A stretch of DNA of 14,197 nt. Source: Chloroflexota bacterium (lineage in GTDB: Bacteria > Chloroflexota > Anaerolineae > Anaerolineales > Anaerolineaceae). The notes below the pieces were generated by a model. That model was not told the DNA's origin and did not search any database. It was given only the letters and a program-made list of their open reading frames with translations. Location of the stretch: contig JAJUJY010000115.1 of assembly GCA_029265085.1 (NCBI GenBank), forward strand, positions 1-14,197, written 5' to 3'. Made by a program: the position numbers and the translations under genes. Below are positions 1-6,452 of the stretch, piece after piece (position 1 is the first letter of the stretch; each line of letters starts with the position of its first letter).

Positions 1-1701
1 GTAGCAGTGAAGGAAATGATTATCCAGGCCCCTGACCCGATTGTTCGGCAAACAATTGTCCAGAATTTTGAACGAGAAGCCAATATACTAGTTACGTTAA
101 ATCATCCTTCTATTCCTAAAATTTTTGATTATTTTTCGCATGATGAACGATCGTATCTCGTATTAGAGTATGTTCATGGGAAAGACCTGGAAAAAGTATT
201 AGGTGAGGCAGATGGATTTATTTCAGAGGATCAGGCAATCACCTGGGCGATTGAAATTTGTGATGTGTTGGATTATCTCCATAAGCACAAACCAGAACCA
301 ATCATCTTCCGCGATCTCAAACCATCCAATGTGATGATCAACCAGCAAGGCCGCGTAGTTTTGGTCGATTTTGGCATTGCGAAGATGTTTAAATCCGGGC
401 AGAAAGGTACGATGATTGGCACGGAGGGGTATTCTCCCCCAGAGCAATATCGGGGAGAAGCTACCCCATTAGCTGATATTTATTCCCTGGGTGCTACATT
501 ACACCATTTGCTCACCCGGCGTGATCCACGGTTGGAACCTCCATTCTCTTATGGAGAAAGACCAGTGCGGAAAATTAACCCATTGGTATCGCCTGAGGTG
601 GAGACCATCGTCAATACAGCCCTTCAATACACACCGGAAGATCGTTTTCCATCCGCTATAGCGATGAAGGAATCTTTGCTGGCAGCTGCCAAAAAGACAG
701 GGGCGTTAAATCGGCTAAATTTACCTCTTATTTCCAAAGAACAAACGATCAAGCCGCTATGGGTATTTAAGTGCGAAGACGAAATACGAAGTTCACCAGT
801 TTATGATAACGGGTCTATATTTATCGGCTCGTATGATAATAATTTGTATTCGATAAATGCAACAACGGGTGAATTTGAGTGGAAATTCCCAACCCAAGGG
901 GGAATTGTCAGTAAGCCGGTTGTGCTGCAAGACATGGTGATCTTTGGATCAGAAGATTCGCATATTTACGGAGTCGCACCTCGAACTGGAAGATTAATTT
1001 GGAGCTATCAGACTGAAGGACCTGTGCGATGTTCACCACGGGTGGCAGAAGGCCATGCATTGATAGGTTCGGATGACGGCTTCTTTTATGCGATTAATTT
1101 ATTAACAACACGGCCTGCCTGGCGATATGATGCAGGCTCGCCTATTCGTTCATCTCCTTCTTTAGCTAATGATTTTATCTATTTTGGCACTGAAGCAGGA
1201 GATTTAATTTGTCTTGATCTGCGCGGGCAGTCAAAATGGCGCTTCCGTGCGAAAAGGGCGATCACCTCATCGCCATACGTGTCGCAAGGGATTGTGTATT
1301 TTACTTCGCTCGACTCTACGTTTTATGCTTTAGACTCAAAATCGGGTTGGATTATCTGGCGATACCGGATGGAGAAGGGCTCGATTTCATCACCATATCG
1401 ATATGAAAATTATGTTTTTGCTGGATCGGCAGATGGCAACCTGTATTGTCTGGATGCAAACAGTGCAAAAGAAATTTGGCGGTATAAAACGAACCATCAA
1501 ATCAGCGGATCGCCAATTGTTTATAAAGATAATCTTTATTGCGGCGGTGCAGATGGTACTTTTTATTGTCTGGAATATAAAACCGGTCGGCTGCGCTGGA
1601 AATTTTCAACAGATGGCCCTGTTACGGGGTTGCCATTGATTTTTAATGACGTTGTATTCTTTGGATCGTCTGACCATATGTTGTACGCACTGATTGCATA
1701 A
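1..1701 (+). CDS. Soluble Ser/Thr protein kinase with C-terminal eight-repeat PQQ-like beta-propeller (5' partial)
   Basis: Partial Hanks-type kinase that should transfer ATP phosphate to Ser/Thr of proteins. The frame is open to base 1. Its first codons read V-A-V-K-E-M, the VAxK strand with the ATP-binding lysine at bases 10-12, so the GTG at 7 is internal and the glycine-rich loop lies upstream of the window. Counting from that GTG, the catalytic loop is FRDLKPSN (D103, with Phe replacing the usual His of HRD), DFG is at 121-123, and the activation segment ends in a PPEQY motif. The kinase domain ends near residue 235. After a short polar linker come eight repeats of about 39 residues, each with a W-[RK]-[FY] start, an S-S-P turn and a G-x-x-D-G-x-x-[FY] strand: a probable eight-bladed propeller. 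I see no transmembrane helix or signal peptide, so it is likely cytoplasmic. First gene in view of a six-gene run with its probable PP2C partner next. Confidence 0.93.
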   Translation, partial: VAVKEMIIQAPDPIVRQTIVQNFEREANILVTLNHPSIPKIFDYFSHDERSYLVLEYVHGKDLEKVLGEADGFISEDQAITWAIEICDVLDYLHKHKPEPIIFRDLKPSNVMINQQGRVVLVDFGIAKMFKSGQKGTMIGTEGYSPPEQYRGEATPLADIYSLGATLHHLLTRRDPRLEPPFSYGERPVRKINPLVSPEVETIVNTALQYTPEDRFPSAIAMKESLLAAAKKTGALNRLNLPLISKEQTIKPLWVFKCEDEIRSSPVYDNGSIFIGSYDNNLYSINATTGEFEWKFPTQGGIVSKPVVLQDMVIFGSEDSHIYGVAPRTGRLIWSYQTEGPVRCSPRVAEGHALIGSDDGFFYAINLLTTRPAWRYDAGSPIRSSPSLANDFIYFGTEAGDLICLDLRGQSKWRFRAKRAITSSPYVSQGIVYFTSLDSTFYALDSKSGWIIWRYRMEKGSISSPYRYENYVFAGSADGNLYCLDANSAKEIWRYKTNHQISGSPIVYKDNLYCGGADGTFYCLEYKTGRLRWKFSTDGPVTGLPLIFNDVVFFGSSDHMLYALIA

Positions 1702-1712
1702 TTATTATGCAA
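1694..1712. repeat. Palindrome TTGCATAAT-T-ATTATGCAA at the kinase stop codon
   Basis: Nine-base perfect inverted repeat around a single central T, covering the kinase stop codon (1699-1701) and opening the only sizeable gap (43 nt) of the operon. As RNA it could form at most a seven-pair AU-rich stem with a five-base loop, and no T-run follows, so it is not a terminator. It could be an operator-like dyad or chance in AT-rich DNA. Confidence 0.4.
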
Positions 1713-1744
1713 CGACTGCTTAGCAAAAAAGCGGTGGAGGGATC

Positions 1745-2641
1745 GTGAAGAATTTTTTAAAAAAGATTTTTGAAAAAAAAGATGCAAAAGAGGTTCCTGT
1801 AGCCATTCAAACAGCACCATTAACTGAAGAACAGTTGGCGGCTGTTTCTGCATCGCCAATTTCAATGAAACCAGCCCAACTTATCGTTGGAACAGGGCAA
1901 TCTGTTGGGATGCAGCGTGACCATAATGAAGACACAATATTTGCTTTAAGTTCCATTTTGGCTGATGTTAATACGGAAATACCATTTGGTATATTTATTG
2001 TGGCAGATGGAATGGGCGGTCATGAAAACGGCGAGGTTGCTAGTGGGGTGGCTGCACGGGTTGCTGCTGAGTACGTGATGTCAAGATTGTATTTGCCCTA
2101 TATTGGGGTAGATTCTCAGGGGCAGACCGAAAGTTTGCAAGAAGTTGTGGAGGATGCAGTTAATAAAGCTCACCAATATGTTTTACGAAAAGCTCCTGGC
2201 GGTGGAACGACTCTTACAGCAGCTTTGGTTGTTGGTGAACAGGCGACAATTGCTCATGTCGGTGATAGTAGAGCCTATTTTATTTATCCCGATGGCAGGA
2301 TTCAATCAATTACGCACGACCATACTCTTGTACGACGATTAATAGATCTTGGGCAAATTACTGAAAAAGAGGCGAAGGTTCATCCGCAGCGAAATGTTTT
2401 GTACCGGGCCTTAGGACAGGCAGAACCTTTCCGGCCAGATATTCATACATATCAAATGCCGCATCCAGGGTATTTATTAATTTGTAGTGATGGGCTTTGG
2501 GGGGTGATATCCGATAATGAAATATTCCAAATTGTTACTAGCTCTCGCACACTATCTATAGCGTGTAAAAACCTGGTTGACGCTGCAAACAGTGCTGGCG
2601 GCCCTGATAATATCAGTGTGATCTTAGTGCAGTATTTATAA
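1745..2641 (+). CDS. PP2C-family (PPM) Ser/Thr protein phosphatase
   Basis: Metal-dependent phosphatase expected to remove phosphate from Ser/Thr, probably opposing the kinase upstream. The PP2C metal-site motifs are present in order: RDHNED (58-63, D63), DGMGGH (88-93, D88), GGGTT followed by HVGDSRAY in the core, SDGLWG (D249) and GPDN (D288). The 298 residues fit a single-domain PP2C with a basic, poorly conserved N-terminal extension of about 45 residues. No transmembrane segment is visible, so it should be cytoplasmic. The start is GTG, chosen because GGTGGAGG ends 4 nt upstream and the conserved core follows at a normal distance. It lies 43 nt after the kinase and 4 nt before the J-domain gene, so co-transcription is very likely. 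Confidence 0.95.
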   Translation: MKNFLKKIFEKKDAKEVPVAIQTAPLTEEQLAAVSASPISMKPAQLIVGTGQSVGMQRDHNEDTIFALSSILADVNTEIPFGIFIVADGMGGHENGEVASGVAARVAAEYVMSRLYLPYIGVDSQGQTESLQEVVEDAVNKAHQYVLRKAPGGGTTLTAALVVGEQATIAHVGDSRAYFIYPDGRIQSITHDHTLVRRLIDLGQITEKEAKVHPQRNVLYRALGQAEPFRPDIHTYQMPHPGYLLICSDGLWGVISDNEIFQIVTSSRTLSIACKNLVDAANSAGGPDNISVILVQYL

Positions 2642-2645
2642 TACT

Positions 2646-4109
2646 ATGGGGCTTGACTTTTATAACCTTCTTAATTTACCTTATGATGCTACACCGGATG
2701 AAATTAGGGCGGCATATTTTGAAGCTGCCCGCCGATTACACCCGGATATCAATCCAAACATTGACGATAATCAATTATTTGTTCAAATTCAAGAAGCCTA
2801 CGAAATATTATCCAATCCCCAAAAAAGGGCAGATTACAATTCCTATTTATCAGATGAGGCCAAGTCTTCAGCCGAAGTAACCTATTCAGTAACATTCAGC
2901 CGCTCATCAGTAACAAAATTATCTGAACCGCAATTAATTTATGCATTGGTGGATATTCATTGTCATTCATTGATGAACTTAAGTGTATTTCCACCAGTGC
3001 ACATTTGTCTTGTTATTGATCGGTCCACTTCTATGCGAGGTGACCGGTTTGAAATGCTCAGGGCAAATGTACGCCGTTTATTGAGTAAACTGCGAAAAAA
3101 TGACACCATATCAGTGATTGGGTTTAGTGATCGGGCTGAGGTGTTGGTTCCTCCCACAAAGGCTTTTGAGGTCATAAAAATTGAAAGTTTGATTAACCAA
3201 ATGCAGATTGGCGGGGCTACTGAAATTTTTTATGGACTAGATCTGGCTTATCAAACCATCCGGCGGCAAGCGGGAAATTCAGCAAATCATATTTTCCTGA
3301 TTACTGATGGGCATACTTATGGTGACGAGCAGGCTTGTTATGAGTTAGCTGGAAAAGCACGGGAAGAGGGAATTAATATCAGTGCATTCGGTATTGGGGA
3401 TGAGTGGAATGATGAATTTTTAGATAAATTAGCCAGCCTTGGCGGTAGTAATGCCAATTATGTTTCAACGGCTGATGATTTATATTTATTCTTTGAACAG
3501 AAACTTTCGTCAATTAATACATCATATGCAAGAAATGTCTCTATTGATTTTGAGTGTGATGACACGGTTGAATTACAATATGCATTTCAAATTCATCCAG
3601 AACTAACTCCATTATCAACGAACTCACCGATTAATCTCAGCAATCTTGAATTCGGCAATAAGATCAGTTTTATTTTGGAGTTCATTGTTCAGCCAATACC
3701 TGAATATATTCAGGAGGTGAAGTTTGCCCAGGGACGGATTACGATGGAAATCCCATCCTCACCAATCCACACTTTTCGGATATTCCTCAATATGAAGCGC
3801 AGCGTGGATGTTGAGCTTAAAAGTGAAAAAGTAGTGCCAGAAATTTACCAAGCGATGTCAAAATTGACGCTCTACCGATTGCAGGAAAAAGCCCGAAAAG
3901 AAGTGGCTTCGGGGAATTATCATATTGCAGGGAAGTATTTGCAATATCTGGCTACTCATTTAATTGCGCATGGGGATCGAAAACTGGCTCAAACTGTATT
4001 GAATGAGGCTGAACATATACGGGGAAGCCATCAATTTAGCAAAGAGGGGGATAAAAGGATTAAGTATGGCACACGGTCTTTATTATTATTACCAGCACCG
4101 GAGCAGTGA
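2646..4109 (+). CDS. J-domain / von Willebrand factor A fusion protein
   Basis: An N-terminal J-domain (about residues 4-66) carries HPD at 32-34, the motif that stimulates Hsp70 (DnaK) ATPase. A VWA domain follows (about 118-290) with an intact metal-ion-dependent adhesion site: DRSTS at 125-129, T192 and D221 in ITDG. The rest looks like a beta-rich segment (about 295-385) and a charged helical tail (about 395-450), as seen after VWA in many bacterial proteins. It lacks the Gly/Phe linker, zinc-binding CxxCxGxG repeats and client-binding domains of canonical DnaJ, so it is not the housekeeping chaperone. No signal peptide or membrane segment is seen. The start lies 4 nt after the phosphatase stop with no clear Shine-Dalgarno, suggesting coupled translation. 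Inferred role: bring DnaK to a VWA-bound partner in the phospho-signalling module. The domains are sure; the function is not known. Confidence 0.9.
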   Translation: MGLDFYNLLNLPYDATPDEIRAAYFEAARRLHPDINPNIDDNQLFVQIQEAYEILSNPQKRADYNSYLSDEAKSSAEVTYSVTFSRSSVTKLSEPQLIYALVDIHCHSLMNLSVFPPVHICLVIDRSTSMRGDRFEMLRANVRRLLSKLRKNDTISVIGFSDRAEVLVPPTKAFEVIKIESLINQMQIGGATEIFYGLDLAYQTIRRQAGNSANHIFLITDGHTYGDEQACYELAGKAREEGINISAFGIGDEWNDEFLDKLASLGGSNANYVSTADDLYLFFEQKLSSINTSYARNVSIDFECDDTVELQYAFQIHPELTPLSTNSPINLSNLEFGNKISFILEFIVQPIPEYIQEVKFAQGRITMEIPSSPIHTFRIFLNMKRSVDVELKSEKVVPEIYQAMSKLTLYRLQEKARKEVASGNYHIAGKYLQYLATHLIAHGDRKLAQTVLNEAEHIRGSHQFSKEGDKRIKYGTRSLLLLPAPEQ

Positions 4110-4112
4110 TAA

Positions 4113-4643
4113 ATGATCCAATGTCCTAATTGCCAACATGCGGAATTAATCGGCGCATTATTTTGCAGTGAATGTGGTGCTCAATTGTCTGTTTCCAGCA
4201 GCCTGAACACGAAAAATTTTGGACCAAACCCAGTCCAAACAAACGGGAATGTTGAAATCCAAAATGCAAATCATCTTCCGGCTGCAGTTGTTGAGACCAC
4301 GTATATCCATGAAGATCCAGAAATATTGTTAAATGTTATGGATAGCGGACGGATTATACATTTAAGAGGCAGAACAGAGTATTCTTTGGGTAGAATATCC
4401 GAAGGACAACCTATTCTGCCCGATGTTGATTTGTCTGAATTTAATGCCTATGCTCAAGGGGTTTCCAGGCTGCATTCAACCATCAAGGTTGGACAACAAA
4501 GGATTTCGATCATGGACCTTGGTTCATCCAATGGAACTCGGGTTAATGGTCAAAAAATAGTTCCTCATGTAGATTATCCTGTCAAAAACAATGATATGAT
4601 CGCTTTAGGAAAAATGAGAATTCAAATTATTATCCAAAAATGA
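4113..4643 (+). CDS. Zinc-ribbon / FHA-domain protein
   Basis: Probable phosphothreonine reader. The N-terminus holds a zinc ribbon with C4-x2-C7 and C18-x2-C21. Residues about 22-70 are a polar, Asn/Gln/Ser-rich linker likely to be flexible. The C-terminal half (about 75-176) is an FHA domain with the usual peptide-binding residues: G93-R94, S118-R119-x-H121 and the S-S-N-G-T loop with N140 and a second N145-G. FHA domains bind phosphothreonine, so phosphorylated kinase or kinase targets are the expected partners; that link is inferred. The ATG is 3 nt after the J-VWA stop, and GGAG lies about 10 nt upstream inside that gene. No membrane segment is present. Zinc-ribbon/FHA proteins are common in bacterial kinase/phosphatase clusters. 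Confidence 0.92.
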   Translation: MIQCPNCQHAELIGALFCSECGAQLSVSSSLNTKNFGPNPVQTNGNVEIQNANHLPAAVVETTYIHEDPEILLNVMDSGRIIHLRGRTEYSLGRISEGQPILPDVDLSEFNAYAQGVSRLHSTIKVGQQRISIMDLGSSNGTRVNGQKIVPHVDYPVKNNDMIALGKMRIQIIIQK

Positions 4644-4664
4644 ATTTCTAATTGGAGTCGAGAT

Positions 4665-4904
4665 ATGCCAAGTATTATTATTCACATTTTGAATGAGGAT
4701 CCGGTTCTCGGCGAAATTGAAAATTTGCCCGAGACTACAGATACGCTCCTGGTGTTGAAGAATCCAAGGCGCAGGGATGGTAAAGACCTGCATTATTTAG
4801 ATCCCAATGTAAACACAGTTTTATATCCACTTCAACGAATTACATTTATCGAAATCTTACCATCGGGCGAAGAGGAAGAGATTATCTCGTTCGTTCGGGA
4901 GTAA
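4665..4904 (+). CDS. Small hypothetical protein, possible Sm-like beta-barrel fold
   Basis: A 79-residue acidic protein that I cannot assign to a named family. It is real by context: GGAG lies 7 nt before the ATG, it has operonic spacing on both sides (21 and 7 nt), and it runs in the same direction as five flanking genes. The pattern is of short hydrophobic strands with a basic turn, N-P-R-R-R-D-G-K-D (residues 33-41), then strands ending in R-I-T-F-I-E-I-L. This resembles a small Sm-like or SH3-like barrel, but the fold is only a guess from the strand pattern. It has no Cys, no signal peptide and no transmembrane helix. The basic loop could bind nucleic acid or a phosphopeptide. By position it is a component of the kinase/PP2C/FHA module. 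Confidence 0.8.
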   Translation: MPSIIIHILNEDPVLGEIENLPETTDTLLVLKNPRRRDGKDLHYLDPNVNTVLYPLQRITFIEILPSGEEEEIISFVRE

Positions 4905-4911
4905 AAACAAG

Positions 4912-5637
4912 ATGGACGATAGTTTTAAAAATCGATTGATCTTAGTAGTTGATGATGAAGAGCGAATGGCGCGGTTCATACGACTTAATCTTGAACACGA
5001 TGGTTTTCAGGTGGTTGAGGCGTATCGCGGATTAGAGGCGATTCAGAAAATTCGGGATTCGATGCCCGACGCAGTCATTTTAGACGTCATGATGCCCGAC
5101 CTGGATGGTTTTGAAGTGCTTAAGATGGTCCGAGAGGTCAGTGCAGTGCCAGTGATTATGCTGACAGCCAAGGGAGAAGAAGATGATCGCGTTCGCGGTC
5201 TGGAATTAGGTGCAGATGATTATGTGACAAAGCCATTCAGCCCAAGAGAGTTGGTTAGCCGAGTACGGGCTGTATTAAGAAGAACGGAATCTGCCGGTTT
5301 AGTATCTCGGGAAGTCATCCAGGTTGATGAGCGTTTAAAAATTGATTTTGGACGCCGAGAAGTGTGGGTAAATGACCAATTAATAAAACTGCGCCCAACT
5401 GAATATCGACTTTTGTATCATCTGGTACAAAATGCCGGCTGGGTACTAACCTACGACCAACTTCTTTCAAAGGTTTGGGGGTACGAATATCGTGACGAAC
5501 CGCATTATGTTCGCTTATATGTCAATTATTTGCGGCAAAAGTTGGAAGATGATCCAACGGACCCGAAATATATATTAACGGAACGAGGGGTTGGCTATCG
5601 TTTTGTTGATTACAACCGGGAAAAATCAGGGTCTTAG
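4912..5637 (+). CDS. OmpR/PhoB-family response regulator
   Basis: DNA-binding response regulator. The receiver domain (about 8-122) has the acidic pair D14-D15, phospho-acceptor D58 in LDVMMPD, T85 and K107 in the VTKPF motif, so the phosphorylation site is intact. The C-terminal winged helix (about 135-236) shows the OmpR-type P-T-E-Y-R-L-L start, the recognition-helix region H-Y-V-R-L-Y-V-N-Y-L-R-Q-K-L and the R-G-V-G-Y-R-F wing. Length (241) is normal. GGGAG, overlapping the end of the previous gene, is about 10 nt before the ATG. No histidine kinase is in the window; it sits last in the kinase/PP2C/FHA run and is followed by a terminator. It may be phosphorylated by an unlinked histidine kinase or modulated by the Ser/Thr kinase; both ideas are inference. 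Target genes are unknown. Confidence 0.95.
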   Translation: MDDSFKNRLILVVDDEERMARFIRLNLEHDGFQVVEAYRGLEAIQKIRDSMPDAVILDVMMPDLDGFEVLKMVREVSAVPVIMLTAKGEEDDRVRGLELGADDYVTKPFSPRELVSRVRAVLRRTESAGLVSREVIQVDERLKIDFGRREVWVNDQLIKLRPTEYRLLYHLVQNAGWVLTYDQLLSKVWGYEYRDEPHYVRLYVNYLRQKLEDDPTDPKYILTERGVGYRFVDYNREKSGS

Positions 5638-5664
5638 CCTGCCAGTTTTTGTTTATAAAAAATT

Positions 5665-5710
5665 AATAAACCATTTGCTAGTTTCTTATGCAAATGGTTT
5701 ATTTTATTTT
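5665..5710 (+). terminator. Rho-independent-type terminator after the response regulator
   Basis: Perfect 14-bp inverted repeat, arms 5665-5678 (AATAAACCATTTGC) and 5690-5703, with an 11-nt loop and a T-rich tail. The stem is AU-rich, so strength is uncertain. It closes the six-gene run and separates it from the small zinc-ribbon gene. The left flank is A-rich, so it might also act on the other strand. Confidence 0.75.
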
Positions 5711-5735
5711 TAACCATACTTTGGAGGAATTTGAT

Positions 5736-5942
5736 ATGCCAGTTTATCGATTTGTTTGCGAAGATTGTGGAAAAACTTTTGAAAAAAAGTTGGAGTTTTC
5801 GGAAGTTAACACAAAGCAAGCTTGTCCGAATGGGCATATGCAAGTAAGGAGATTATTCAACACGCCCGCTGTTGTTTTTAAGGGAAGTGGTTGGTATAGT
5901 ACTGACCACAGGAAAGCCAGTCATTCTGATACCAATTCCTAG
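5736..5942 (+). CDS. FmdB-family small zinc-ribbon protein
   Basis: A 68-residue protein matching the FmdB/CxxC_CxxC_SSSS family: M-P-x-Y-x-F-x-C start, first knuckle C8-x2-C11, then C-P-N-G-H, V-R-R-L, and the F-K-G-S-G-W-Y-x-T-D motif. In most family members the second knuckle is CPxC; here the last Cys is missing and a His one residue further on may be the fourth ligand. The role is unclear; the founding member was proposed as a regulator, and most homologues are uncharacterised. The start is the ATG at 5736, because GGAGGA lies 8 nt upstream and the family begins MPxY; an in-frame ATG at 5688 sits inside the terminator hairpin and adds no family-like sequence. The Ser/His-rich tail is not conserved in character. 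Confidence 0.9.
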   Translation: MPVYRFVCEDCGKTFEKKLEFSEVNTKQACPNGHMQVRRLFNTPAVVFKGSGWYSTDHRKASHSDTNS

Positions 5943-5975
5943 GTTGAATTTGTTAATGTAACCTTTTTCGAGTGC

Positions 5976-6004
5976 CTGCATCTAACTATTGAGTATGTTA
6001 TACT
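5976..6004 (+). promoter_or_regulatory. Possible promoter for the thioredoxin gene
   Basis: A good -10 box TATACT (5999-6004) lies 42 nt before the thioredoxin ATG. The best-spaced -35 is CTGCAT (5976-5981, 17-nt spacer), a poor match to TTGACA. A similar TGCAT/TATACT pair precedes the GNAT gene. Only the -10 is convincing. Confidence 0.35.
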
Positions 6005-6046
6005 AATTAAAGTTTGAGCATGATGTAAATTGCTAAGGAGTCCAGA

Positions 6047-6394
6047 ATGATTAGCGAACCCCAACATGTGACAGATGCAGAATTCGAGAAAAGTGTTTTA
6101 CAATCTACATTACCCGTGATTGTTGATTTTTGGGCGCCGTGGTGCGGTCCCTGCCGAATGGTTGCGCCAATTTTAGATAAGTTGGCAAAAGAATATGCTG
6201 GGAAATTAATCGTTGCCAAAGTAAATACGGATGAGAATCCTGATTGGGCGTCTCGATTTGGAGTGCAAGGGATTCCAACGATGTTGTTCGTGGCGAACGG
6301 GAAAATTGTCCATCGTCAGGTTGGTGCATTACCTGAAGGGATGTTGCGTGATATCTTAAATCAATTTTTAGAAGTTGTTCAATCTGCGGCGTAG
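6047..6394 (+). CDS. trxA: Thioredoxin
   Basis: Cytoplasmic dithiol-disulfide oxidoreductase, normally reduced by thioredoxin reductase with NADPH. The 115 residues hold one thioredoxin fold: F-W-A-P-W-C-G-P-C active site with C33 and C36, buried D27, the cis-proline P77 in GIPT, and a G-A-L-P loop near the end. No signal peptide is present, so it is not a periplasmic or lipoprotein variant. AAGGAG ends 6 nt before the ATG, fixing the start. The gene stands alone: a probable promoter lies upstream and a strong hairpin follows. No reductase gene is in the window. The family is certain; whether it is the main housekeeping thioredoxin or a paralogue cannot be told here. Confidence 0.96.
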   Translation: MISEPQHVTDAEFEKSVLQSTLPVIVDFWAPWCGPCRMVAPILDKLAKEYAGKLIVAKVNTDENPDWASRFGVQGIPTMLFVANGKIVHRQVGALPEGMLRDILNQFLEVVQSAA

Positions 6395-6414
6395 CAGTGT
6401 CCTAATACAATGAT

Positions 6415-6444
6415 AAAAAGAGACCCGGTTGGGGTCTCTTTTTT
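6415..6444. terminator. Bidirectional terminator between thioredoxin and murA
   Basis: Perfect 12-bp inverted repeat: AAAAAGAGACCC (6415-6426), loop GGTTG, and its complement at 6432-6443. The GC-rich core is flanked by A and T runs, giving a U-tail on both strands. It lies 20 nt after the thioredoxin stop and just past the murA stop, so it can end both convergent transcripts. Confidence 0.92.
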
Positions 6445-6452
6445 GATACACT

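Noticed and set aside
1563..1865. Minus-strand frame across the kinase/PP2C junction
   Set aside because: It is a shadow of two well-supported plus-strand genes, with no ribosome-binding site or recognisable family.
2646..4109. Housekeeping DnaJ or CbpA
   Set aside because: No Gly/Phe region, zinc-binding repeats or C-terminal client-binding domains. A VWA domain replaces them.
5688..5735. Longer start for the FmdB-type protein
   Set aside because: The ATG at 5688 lies in the terminator hairpin, and the family begins at the MPVY of 5736, which has GGAGGA upstream.
5941..5968. Possible terminator AGGTT...AACCT plus five T after the FmdB-type gene
   Set aside because: The stem is only 5 bp with a 14-nt loop, and it overlaps the stop codon. 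Too weak to call.
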